5,575 nt of DNA from Gammaproteobacteria bacterium (GTDB lineage Bacteria; Pseudomonadota; Gammaproteobacteria; Eutrophobiales; Eutrophobiaceae), in contig JABHFC010000145.1 in the NCBI GenBank assembly GCA_018676275.1, forward strand, positions 1 to 5,575, in the 5' to 3' direction. The first letter of the stretch is position 1; every line of letters begins with the position of its first letter. The notes under the pieces were generated by a model. It saw only the letters and a list, made by a program, of their open reading frames with translations. It made no database searches and was not told the origin of the DNA. Positions 1 through 5,575 of the stretch are shown piece by piece. The position numbers and the translations under genes are program-made.

Positions 1-41
1 AGCTTAAGCTCTGCTGACCTGTAAAACACCCTCCTCATAAA

Positions 42-59
42 TGGCGGGTTAATCCGCCA
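42..59. repeat. Small GC-rich hairpin upstream of the MFS gene
   Basis: TGGCGG (42-47) and CCGCCA (54-59) are perfect 6-base inverted repeats around the loop GTTAAT, and a G-T wobble could extend the stem inward. No T-run follows, so it does not look like a complete intrinsic terminator on the + strand. It could be the remains of the end of an upstream transcription unit, a leader hairpin of the transporter mRNA (the stem ends 36 bases before its ATG), or a small operator. The surrounding 95 bases hold no other recognisable feature. Confidence 0.4.
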
Positions 60-95
60 ACAGCTCCAATGTTTGTAACTGGAAAATAGTTCACC

Positions 96-1298
96 ATGCC
101 TGCAAGATTCATCAAAAAATACAGACCTCATCCTGAGAGCTTTTGGGTGATTGTCTTGCTCGCTTTGTTATTGTCTTTTACTTCAATATCCGTTGATTTA
201 ATTACCCCAAGCTTACCTGTTTTAACAAAAATATTTGACTCTACCAGTAATGAAATAAAGCTGCTGATTAATGCTTTCTTTTTTGGTTTTGCAATAGCAC
301 ATTTGTTCTGGGGTGTTTTGTCTGACAGATTTGGCCGTCGTCTCATATTGATAACTGGCATTTTGCTCTACATTCTGGCTACGTTTGCCTGCTTGTTCAG
401 CACCGAACTTGAATTGTTAATTGTCTACCGTTTTTTACAAGGCATAGGTGGCGCGAGTTGCACCATATTATCCCGCGCAGTGATCAGGGATATTTACGGC
501 GCAGAACGCGCAACTAAAGCCATGTCCAGCATGATCCTTGTATTTGTACCGATACCGATCTTTATGCCGATTATTGGCGGCTTCCTTATTACCCAGTTTG
601 AATGGACTTCCCTTTTCTGGTTAATGCTAATTAGTTCAATCTTAACTCTGCTGCTCGTCATCATAATATTGACAGAAACAGCACCGTCAAAGATTGTTGG
701 CTCGACACGGATTATGGATGTTGAACGTGGTTTTTTACCGGTTATAAAAAACCGGTTCTTCGTCAAAAACACACTGGCCAACATGTTCTGCTTCGCCAGT
801 CTGTTGCTCTGCGTAACAAATTTCCCGCACTTTTTGTATCACAATTATAATTTTACCCCGCAACAAGTTGGCTGGTTTTTTGCTTTGTTCGATGGCGGAC
901 TGGGTGCGGGTGTGATCGCTGTACGATTTATTGTTCCCAGGGTGGGTATTAAAAAGACGCTGTTTATGGGTTTCTATTTAACATCATTTGCCTGGAGCGT
1001 ATTAATGACTGTGCAATTTTTCAGTCCCGGGATGCTGCCCTATTCAGCGAGCGCAATTGTATTATCCTGTGTTGGCATGGGCATTGTTATCAGTCTTACG
1101 CCCGGTCAGGCAATGGTACCTTTCACACAAAACTCCGGAACAGCTTCTGCTTTATATGGAATTATTCAATATGGTGGTGGCACATTAATGGTGCTAGTCC
1201 TGAACAGTTTTCAATTTGAAGGCGCATTAGCAGTAATAATAATCGCAGCTATAGCTTCTTATCTGTCTCTGTTCAGTTTCTGGCTCTTCGGCGACTGA
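96..1298 (+). CDS. MFS transporter, Bcr/CflA-like (DHA1 drug:H+ antiporter type)
   Basis: This is an inner-membrane proton-coupled transporter of 400 residues, the usual length for the Bcr/CflA subfamily. About 12 hydrophobic segments are visible, near residues 17-40, 56-75, 83-101, 107-127, 143-165, 171-192, 222-245, 257-279, 286-306, 316-336, 348-370 and 374-397. MFS motif A is GVLSDRFGRR (73-82), between TM2 and TM3. A motif B-like stretch starts YRFLQGIGGA (111-120), with R112 in TM4. The proline/GG stretch at 152-162 (ending MPIIGG) matches motif C of antiporters. VDLITPSLP (33-41) corresponds to the D-x-YLPALP signature in TM1 of Bcr-like proteins, and SGTASALYG (347-355) to the GTASSL signature of TM11. 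A weak GGA (81-83) lies 12 bases before the ATG, and the start gives a basic cytoplasmic N-terminus. Family members export drugs or small metabolites, and the substrate here is unknown. The gene is convergent with the dehydrogenase gene, so it is not part of the sugar-acid operon. A metabolite-transport role is possible but unsupported. Confidence 0.9.
   Translation: MPARFIKKYRPHPESFWVIVLLALLLSFTSISVDLITPSLPVLTKIFDSTSNEIKLLINAFFFGFAIAHLFWGVLSDRFGRRLILITGILLYILATFACLFSTELELLIVYRFLQGIGGASCTILSRAVIRDIYGAERATKAMSSMILVFVPIPIFMPIIGGFLITQFEWTSLFWLMLISSILTLLLVIIILTETAPSKIVGSTRIMDVERGFLPVIKNRFFVKNTLANMFCFASLLLCVTNFPHFLYHNYNFTPQQVGWFFALFDGGLGAGVIAVRFIVPRVGIKKTLFMGFYLTSFAWSVLMTVQFFSPGMLPYSASAIVLSCVGMGIVISLTPGQAMVPFTQNSGTASALYGIIQYGGGTLMVLVLNSFQFEGALAVIIIAAIASYLSLFSFWLFGD
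729..753. repeat. Perfect 9-bp inverted repeat inside the MFS gene
   Basis: GGTTTTTTA (729-737) and TAAAAAACC (745-753) are exact reverse complements around the 7-base loop CCGGTTA. A competing pairing, CCGGTT (738-743) with AACCGG (750-755), overlaps it. The element lies in the codons for residues about 212-220, in the cytoplasmic loop between TM6 and TM7, where sequence constraint is low. It may be chance in an AT-rich stretch or an mRNA hairpin that slows ribosomes between the two six-helix halves of the protein. No function is shown by the sequence. Confidence 0.5.
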
Positions 1299-1308
1299 TT
1301 ATTCAAAT

Positions 1309-2307
1309 CTACCAGCTTGAAGAGGTCCAATCGTAAAGAATCCCCATTGTTTCACTGCGATTTTCATTAGCAAGACTGTAAGCAGCTTCACAATCTTCAG
1401 GCGAGAACTCGTGCGTAATCAATCCTGATAGATCAAATTTTTCTTTTTTTACCAGGTCGAAAAATAAGCGATCAATACGGTCTTGTGTCCAGCCATCAAT
1501 ATCGTGGGAGTCATGTGTTGCCTGAATGGTCAGGCCTTTCGTCATGACATCGGATGAAAGACACTGCTGCGAAGGATAGCCCGTGTCACCGAGTATAATT
1601 ATCTTGCCGTATAATCCGGCAACTGACAGCGCATGGGTAAAGACAACTGGGTTACCCGTTATATCAACAACAATCTGAGGGCCCTGACCATTGTTAATTG
1701 ACTTTATCTCCTCTTCAGCATCAGCAATACCTTTAGCTATAGTCAGTGTTGCTCCTCCCTGTACAGCATGCTGAAGTCTACTAGCAGCCATATCAACTAC
1801 TGCAATTGTTTCAACACCAGCAACTGATGCCCAACGTATTGCCATCTGCCCTACCGGTCCGGCACCGATAATAAGAATATCTTTCCCCAGCTCAAAACGA
1901 CCAGCCCATGCGGCTCTGAATGCGGTCTTTGCCAAACCACACCAGCAAGCTTCTTTCAAATTGATTTCAGCTGGTACTAACGAACATGCTGAAGCTGGTA
2001 AGACCTGGTGGGAACCATGTGCTTTTCGCATAAAAATCATATCGCCCGCTTTAAGTTCACTTACCTCGGAACCAGTTTCTTCTATTTCCCCCACCGCCTG
2101 CACCCCGGTCTTCAGTTGAGGGAAAGAAAACATATTGGCGAAGTGCGTATCAGCATCATATTTTTGATTAAGAATGATGGTCTCAGTACCAATACTCATC
2201 AGGCTGTAATGTGCTCGTATCCTGACATCATCTACGGCAAGCTTTGGCAAATCGAAAGTTTCGAATGCAACCTTACCTTTTTCAGGAAAAATAATTCGCT
2301 TTGGCAT
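1309..2307 (-). CDS. Medium-chain dehydrogenase/reductase (zinc-ADH superfamily fold, zinc ligands missing)
   Basis: This 332-residue cytoplasmic oxidoreductase has an N-terminal GroES-like domain (about 1-125), a Rossmann domain (about 126-270) and a C-terminal return to the catalytic domain. The nucleotide-binding motif is GAGPVGQ (148-154). D172, at the end of the next strand (AVVD), favours NAD(H) over NADP(H). The ending LITHEFSPEDCEAAY (296-310) is typical of the superfamily. The usual catalytic-zinc Cys region is replaced by YSLMSIGTE (34-42), and the usual GHE motif aligns with TGVQAVGE (67-74), so the His and Glu ligands are absent. The four-Cys structural-zinc lobe is also missing. 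The SIGTE style recalls the BchC-like branch of MDR proteins. A good Shine-Dalgarno AAAGGA sits 8 bases before the ATG. The gene is divergent from the SDR operon across a shared palindrome, suggesting a joint role in oxidising or reducing a sugar, sugar-acid or cyclitol intermediate. The substrate is unknown. Confidence 0.85.
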   Translation of the reverse strand: MPKRIIFPEKGKVAFETFDLPKLAVDDVRIRAHYSLMSIGTETIILNQKYDADTHFANMFSFPQLKTGVQAVGEIEETGSEVSELKAGDMIFMRKAHGSHQVLPASACSLVPAEINLKEACWCGLAKTAFRAAWAGRFELGKDILIIGAGPVGQMAIRWASVAGVETIAVVDMAASRLQHAVQGGATLTIAKGIADAEEEIKSINNGQGPQIVVDITGNPVVFTHALSVAGLYGKIIILGDTGYPSQQCLSSDVMTKGLTIQATHDSHDIDGWTQDRIDRLFFDLVKKEKFDLSGLITHEFSPEDCEAAYSLANENRSETMGILYDWTSSSW

Positions 2308-2315
2308 AATTGAAA

Positions 2316-2321
2316 TCCTTT
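2316..2321 (-). promoter_or_regulatory. Shine-Dalgarno of the MDR gene
   Basis: Read on the minus strand this is AAAGGA, 8 bases before the ATG at 2307. It supports that start. It is the clearest Shine-Dalgarno in the window; the four + strand operon genes lack a comparable one. Confidence 0.7.
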
Positions 2322-2349
2322 ATTGCTTTTCTGCTAACAAATTTCTGTC

Positions 2350-2378
2350 AATATAGCATTGTTATGAATATAGTTTAA
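2350..2378 (-). promoter_or_regulatory. Possible promoter of the MDR gene
   Basis: On the minus strand a good -10-like hexamer TATATT (2355 down to 2350) is preceded, at 17 bases, by a poor -35-like TTAAAC (2378 down to 2373) that lies inside the palindrome. This would place the transcript start near 2343, with a leader of about 36 bases. The -35 is weak (3 of 6 consensus bases). A perfect TTGACA also occurs at 2351-2346 but has no convincing -10 downstream. This is tentative and inferred from consensus only. Confidence 0.3.
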
Positions 2379-2387
2379 CCTTAAACT
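2359..2387 (+). promoter_or_regulatory. Possible promoter of the SDR operon
   Basis: TTGTTA (2359-2364, 4 of 6 to the sigma70 -35) and TAAACT (2382-2387, 4 of 6 to the -10) are separated by 17 bases. They would start transcription near 2394, giving a leader of about 29 bases before the SDR ATG. The -10 and most of the spacer fall within the palindrome at 2370-2389, so a bound protein would block RNA polymerase. It is plausible by position, but in such AT-rich DNA chance matches are common. Confidence 0.35.
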
Positions 2388-2389
2388 AT
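2370..2389. promoter_or_regulatory. Perfect palindrome in the divergent intergenic region, likely operator
   Basis: The half-sites ATAGTTTAA (2370-2378) and TTAAACTAT (2381-2389) are exact reverse complements separated by CC. A perfect 9+9 match in the only long intergenic space of the window, between divergent genes, is the expected form of a binding site for a dimeric repressor or activator. It overlaps the putative -10 of the SDR operon and the putative -35 of the MDR gene. It does not match the KdgR-type or UxuR/ExuR-type sites as I remember them, and it lacks the central CG common in LacI-family operators. The regulator is not encoded in the window. There is no T-run and no gene end here, so a terminator is unlikely. 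Confidence 0.65.
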
Positions 2390-2422
2390 TGCTTATACCC
2401 TGCTGAATAATAAATAATCCAG

Positions 2423-3196
2423 ATGATAAATGAAGAACAGAAAGTTGTAGTTATTACGGGAGCCGGAGCCGGTATTGGCCGCGCCTGCGCCCTACGCTTT
2501 GCCAGAGATCATTACAAAGTCCTTGCTGTGGATCTTTCTGAGAATGCAGTTGCGCAGACCAGCCAGAGTATTAAAGAACTCGGGGGAGAATGCGCAGGAA
2601 TTTCAGGCGATATCGCTATTGAAGATACCAGCCAGGTAGCCTGTGACGCAGCCTTATCTCACTGGGGACGAATTGATGTAGTCATAGCTAATGCCGGTAT
2701 TCAAACTGGCGGTACTTTACTGGACACCAGTGAAGAAGATTGGGATTCTGTACTTGGTATCAACCTCAAAGGAGTCGCCTATTCATGCAAAGCTGCATTA
2801 CCTTCAATGATCGAACAAGGTAAAGGCGCTATCGTTATGGTTTCCTCAATAAACGCCACTGCCGGTGCTGCCGACATGGCGATTTATGATGCCAGCAAAT
2901 CCGCTGTACTTGGTTTGATGCGCAGTTTGGCTATTGATAACGGTAAACATGGTATTAGAGTCAATGCAATTTGCCCGGGCAATACTCTTACTGATTTCCA
3001 TATTAATCGCATGGCAGAACAAGGCATTGATCATGAACAACTACGTTCTATGACAAAGGGTTATGCTTTGCTGGATCGCGCTGCAGAACCAGTAGAAATT
3101 GCCAACGCTATTTATTTCCTGGCTAGTGATGAGGCTTCTTTTATCACCGGTCATACATTAGTAGCAGATGGTGGCTATTCCATTAGCAGCAAATAA
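2423..3196 (+). CDS. Short-chain dehydrogenase/reductase (classical SDR), probably NAD-dependent
   Basis: This is a single-domain Rossmann oxidoreductase of 257 residues, the normal length for classical SDRs. The cofactor motif is TGAGAGIG (12-19). D37 (AVDL) at the end of the second strand predicts NAD(H). D63 (GDI) contacts adenine in the family, and NAG is at 90-92. The catalytic tetrad is complete: N114, S142, Y155 and K159 (YDASK, 155-159). PG (185-186) and the C-terminal ITGHTLVADGGY (241-252) are typical. The start places the glycine motif at the usual distance from the N-terminus, although no clear Shine-Dalgarno precedes it. As the first gene of a set with Gfo/Idh, KDPG aldolase and KDG kinase genes, it probably oxidises or reduces a sugar, sugar acid or keto-deoxy acid on the way to KDG. 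KduD-like or DEH-reductase-like roles are possible by context, but no residue seen here proves a substrate. Confidence 0.88.
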   Translation: MINEEQKVVVITGAGAGIGRACALRFARDHYKVLAVDLSENAVAQTSQSIKELGGECAGISGDIAIEDTSQVACDAALSHWGRIDVVIANAGIQTGGTLLDTSEEDWDSVLGINLKGVAYSCKAALPSMIEQGKGAIVMVSSINATAGAADMAIYDASKSAVLGLMRSLAIDNGKHGIRVNAICPGNTLTDFHINRMAEQGIDHEQLRSMTKGYALLDRAAEPVEIANAIYFLASDEASFITGHTLVADGGYSISSK

Positions 3197-3211
3197 CAAC
3201 TAGATATTCTT

Positions 3212-4195
3212 ATGACAAATAATATTAATTGGGGCATTTTGGGTACTGGACGTATCGCCAGATCTTTTGCCGAAGCTTTATCACATGTCGACGATGCGAA
3301 GCTACTTGCTGTGGGGTCCCGCAATAAGAATACTGCAACGGAATTTGCAGATGAGTTTAATATAGAAAATGCTTACTCAAGCTACGGAGAAGTCTGTGCG
3401 AATAAAGATGTAGATGTCGTCTACATCGCAACACCGCATTCACTACACAAAGATAATGTGATCATGTGCCTTGAAGCAAATAAAGCAGTTTTGTGTGAAA
3501 AGCCTTTTACAATAAACGCCTCAGAAGCAGAAACAATTATCAAGTTAGCAAGAAGTAAAAACCTTTTCCTGATGGAAGCCATGTGGACAAGATACCTTCC
3601 CGCCCTTAACAAGCTACGTGAGCTACTGGAAGAAGACACCATTGGTGATGTGCAAATCATGCTCGCAGGTGGTGCTTTTATGCCGGAGTTTGATCCCGAT
3701 TTTTATTTATTTAATAAAGAACTGGGTGGCGGTGTACTTCTGGATGCAGGTGTCTATTTAATATCAATGGCATCGATGCTTTTTGGGAAACCTAAAACTA
3801 TTAAAGCCGTAGCAGGAATGAGCAAATCAGGCGTCGATGAACATGATGGTTATTTACTGGAACATGATAGCGGCGCACTCGCAAGCATGTATGTTTCGCT
3901 ACGAGGTCAATCCTCACCTGATGTCACATTAATTGGTAGTAAGGGAAAAATATATTTACATCCTCCAATATTCTGCCCTTCAAAAATCACCCTGAATCTT
4001 TATGATGGTGATGAAACTGTTATTGACCTACCCTTCGAAGCAAATGGATACCAATTCCAGGCAATGGAAGTAAACCGTTGCATACGGGAAGGCTTAAATG
4101 AAAGTGAACTAATGCCTCTTGACGAAAGTCTTGAAATTATGAACACGATGGACAAAATCAGAAAGCAAATAAAGCTTGAATACCCGATGGAGTAA
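3212..4195 (+). CDS. Gfo/Idh/MocA-family oxidoreductase, dihydrodiol / D-xylose dehydrogenase type
   Basis: This 327-residue cytoplasmic NAD(P)-dependent dehydrogenase has an N-terminal Rossmann domain (about 1-125) and a C-terminal alpha/beta domain. The glycine motif is GILGTGRIA (8-16). S36-R37 after the second strand points to NADP(H), as in dimeric dihydrodiol dehydrogenase. Other family positions are H79 (HSLH), the EKP motif at 96-98 with K97, EAMWTRYLP (122-130), and LLDAGVY (176-182), which supplies D178 and Y182, the likely catalytic pair. These match the mammalian DHDH / microbial D-xylose 1-dehydrogenase branch rather than classical myo-inositol dehydrogenases. It starts 15 bases after the SDR stop and ends 17 bases before the aldolase, so it is in the operon. 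No good Shine-Dalgarno is seen. It probably acts on a pyranose, cyclic polyol or dicarbonyl sugar intermediate. The substrate and direction are inference; reduction with NADPH is as likely as oxidation. Confidence 0.88.
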   Translation: MTNNINWGILGTGRIARSFAEALSHVDDAKLLAVGSRNKNTATEFADEFNIENAYSSYGEVCANKDVDVVYIATPHSLHKDNVIMCLEANKAVLCEKPFTINASEAETIIKLARSKNLFLMEAMWTRYLPALNKLRELLEEDTIGDVQIMLAGGAFMPEFDPDFYLFNKELGGGVLLDAGVYLISMASMLFGKPKTIKAVAGMSKSGVDEHDGYLLEHDSGALASMYVSLRGQSSPDVTLIGSKGKIYLHPPIFCPSKITLNLYDGDETVIDLPFEANGYQFQAMEVNRCIREGLNESELMPLDESLEIMNTMDKIRKQIKLEYPME

Positions 4196-4212
4196 ACTGC
4201 TAATATTTTCCA

Positions 4213-4842
4213 ATGAATAATAATATCCTTGAAAAAAAACTTATTCCCGTTGCCGTCATCAACGACGTAAATCACGCACTACCGCTGGCAGAAGCATTAC
4301 TTGAAGCAGGTTTGAATGTGATTGAAATAACTCTACGCACTAAAGCGGCAATGAGTTGTATTGAGATCATAAAAAAAACTGCACCCGAAATGCTAATTGG
4401 AGCCGGGACTATCCTTGATCATACGCTTATCCCTGAACTTATAGACAAAGGCGTATCATTTGGTATTACACCAGGAATAAATCCTCTCGTTATCGAAAGT
4501 GCACAAAAGCATGGGCTGCTTATTATGCCGGGAGTGATAACACCTTCAGAAATTGAGCAGGCTCGCAATTACGGACTTGATGTCCTGAAATTTTTTCCAG
4601 CCGAGGCTGCCGGAGGAACTTCAATGTTAAAAGCACTTGCCGGTCCATACGGGCACACCGGGATAAGGTTCATCCCTACCGGTGGTATCAACCTGAAGAA
4701 CATGGAAGAGTATATTAAAGTTCCCTGCGTTGCGGCTGTTGGCGGTTCATGGTTTGTTGCTAACAATCTTTTAGAAGAAGGCAAATATGAAGAAATTGGC
4801 AGTCTAACCAGGCAGGCACTATCCTTAATCAATAATATCTAG
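4213..4842 (+). CDS. eda: 2-keto-3-deoxy-6-phosphogluconate (KDPG) aldolase
   Basis: This class I aldolase splits KDPG into pyruvate and glyceraldehyde 3-phosphate, the last step of the Entner-Doudoroff route and of uronate breakdown; many homologues also cleave 4-hydroxy-2-oxoglutarate. At 209 residues it is close to E. coli Eda (213). The Schiff-base lysine is K126 in LKFFPAE (125-131). Other active-site residues align with E. coli at a constant offset: E38 and R42 (IEITLRT), T66 (GAGT), P87 (ITPGIN) and F128. The phosphate-binding segments are PTGGIN (155-160) and GGSW (177-180). It lies 17 bases after the Gfo/Idh gene and 7 bases before the kinase that makes its substrate, which supports KDPG as the natural substrate. 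There is no clear Shine-Dalgarno. Two A8 tracts lie in the reading frame (4232-4239 and 4371-4378). A KDPGal aldolase role is less likely given the Eda-type motifs. Confidence 0.93.
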   Translation: MNNNILEKKLIPVAVINDVNHALPLAEALLEAGLNVIEITLRTKAAMSCIEIIKKTAPEMLIGAGTILDHTLIPELIDKGVSFGITPGINPLVIESAQKHGLLIMPGVITPSEIEQARNYGLDVLKFFPAEAAGGTSMLKALAGPYGHTGIRFIPTGGINLKNMEEYIKVPCVAAVGGSWFVANNLLEEGKYEEIGSLTRQALSLINNI

Positions 4843-4849
4843 AATCACC

Positions 4850-5575
4850 ATGACAACATTAAATATTAGACCAGCTGAACAATGCAAATACGATCTCGTA
4901 TCACTGGGTGAAGTAATGTTACGACTTGATCCCGGCGAAGGACGTATACGAACTGCCCGACAATTTCGTGCCTGGGAGGGTGGCGGCGAATATAATGTTG
5001 CCAGAGGCTTACGTAAATGTTTTGGACTGAAAACCGGAATTGTCACTTCATTGGTTGAAAATGAAATCGGCAAGCTGGTTGAAGATTTTATCTTACAGGG
5101 AGGTGTAGACAGCTCATTAATAAAATGGGTGGCTTCTGATGGTATAGGTCGGACAGTACGAAATGGCCTCAATTTTGTAGAACGCGGTTATGGTGTTCGC
5201 GGTGCTGTCGGAAATTCTGACCGTGGCAATACTGCTGTATCACAAATGAAATCTGGTGATATTAATTGGGACAAACTATTTGGCGAAGATGGTGTCAGGT
5301 GGTTTCATACCGGAGGTATTTTCACCGCACTATCAAACAGTACTACTGAAGTTGCTGAAGAAGCAGTCCAGGCAGCACAGAAACACGGCACGATTGTGTC
5401 TTATGATCTGAATTATCGTCCGTCTTTATGGGAAGGTATCGGGGGCCAGGATAAAGCCCGCGAAGTTAATAAACGCATCGCAAGTTATGTTGATGTGATG
5501 ATCGGTAATGAAGAAGATTTCACCGCCTGTCTCGGCTTTGAAGTGGAAGGTGTGGATGAGAATATTTCGAATATA
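4850..5575 (+). CDS. kdgK: 2-keto-3-deoxygluconate kinase, PfkB family (3' end outside window)
   Basis: The reading frame is open from the ATG at 4850 to the window edge, giving 242 codons without a stop; relatives of this type are roughly 310-360 residues. It is a ribokinase/PfkB-fold sugar kinase that would phosphorylate KDG at C6 with ATP in the cytoplasm, feeding the aldolase encoded just upstream. The N-terminal strand is LVSLGEVMLRL (16-26). The first PfkB signature region contains WEGGGEYNVARG (42-53). The substrate-lid and core segments include RTVRNGLNF (101-109), SYDLNYRPSLW (184-194) and MIGNEEDF (217-224), all in the style of KDG kinases. The C-terminal DTxGAGD signature with the catalytic Asp would lie beyond 5575 and cannot be checked. 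The gene begins 7 bases after the eda stop, so translation may be coupled. Another 2-keto-3-deoxy sugar-acid specificity, such as KDGal, cannot be excluded. Confidence 0.87.
   Translation, partial: MTTLNIRPAEQCKYDLVSLGEVMLRLDPGEGRIRTARQFRAWEGGGEYNVARGLRKCFGLKTGIVTSLVENEIGKLVEDFILQGGVDSSLIKWVASDGIGRTVRNGLNFVERGYGVRGAVGNSDRGNTAVSQMKSGDINWDKLFGEDGVRWFHTGGIFTALSNSTTEVAEEAVQAAQKHGTIVSYDLNYRPSLWEGIGGQDKAREVNKRIASYVDVMIGNEEDFTACLGFEVEGVDENISNI

Noticed and set aside
1..24. Possible 3' end of an upstream coding region (seven codons then TAA in frame 1).
   Set aside because: Too short to distinguish from chance; the other two frames also stop within 17 bases.
494..784. 96-codon open frame on the minus strand inside the MFS gene.
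   Set aside because: Antisense to transmembrane segments with clear MFS motifs; no independent support.
1284..1324. Bidirectional intrinsic terminator between the convergent genes.
   Set aside because: Only a 6-base stem with a 29-base loop and no T-run on either strand.
2008..2313. 101-codon open frame on the + strand opposite the MDR gene.
   Set aside because: It lies wholly antisense to the N-terminal half of a well-supported gene, shows no recognisable domain and reads like a reverse shadow of conserved codons.
2346..2351. Perfect TTGACA on the minus strand as -35 of the MDR gene.
   Set aside because: No acceptable -10 hexamer lies 16-18 bases downstream before the Shine-Dalgarno; kept only as a note in the promoter entry.
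4825..5172. 115-codon open frame on the minus strand opposite the kinase gene.
   Set aside because: The + strand encodes clear PfkB-family motifs over the same bases; the antisense product is low in recognisable structure.
1..5575. CRISPR arrays, tRNA/rRNA genes, insertion sequences, phage or defence genes.
   Set aside because: No spaced direct-repeat array, no tRNA-like cloverleaf, no transposase or nuclease-like protein and no terminal inverted repeats were seen; nearly all bases are in six metabolic or transport genes.

Overview
The window looks like a bacterial chromosome segment with moderate to low GC and tightly packed genes. The protein styles (a Bcr/CflA-type exporter, an E. coli-like Eda, a proteobacterial-style KDG kinase) suggest a Gram-negative proteobacterium, perhaps a gammaproteobacterium. 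This is an impression from protein character, not a phylogenetic result.

Layout: a short leader with a small hairpin (42-59) precedes a 12-TM MFS transporter (96-1298, +). It converges, with only 10 bases between stop codons, on a medium-chain dehydrogenase/reductase (1309-2307, -). A 115-base divergent intergenic region (2308-2422) carries a perfect 9+9 palindrome with a 2-base spacer (2370-2389), placed to control both directions. A four-gene + strand set follows: an SDR oxidoreductase (2423-3196), a Gfo/Idh/MocA oxidoreductase of the dihydrodiol/D-xylose dehydrogenase type (3212-4195), a KDPG aldolase (4213-4842) and a PfkB-family 2-keto-3-deoxygluconate kinase (4850 to the window end, truncated). 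The gaps of 15, 17 and 7 bases indicate one operon.

The last two genes define the exit of the pathway: KDG is phosphorylated to KDPG, which Eda cleaves to pyruvate and glyceraldehyde 3-phosphate. The three dehydrogenases come from three unrelated superfamilies and probably work upstream, bringing a sugar, sugar acid, cyclitol or anhydrosugar to KDG. Their cofactor motifs look mixed: NAD-like in the MDR and SDR, NADP-like in the Gfo/Idh protein. The MDR lacks the usual zinc ligands. No dehydratase, lactonase, isomerase, regulator or polysaccharide lyase is present, so the substrate cannot be named; the missing steps are probably encoded beyond 5575. The transporter resembles drug-efflux proteins and may be an unrelated neighbour.
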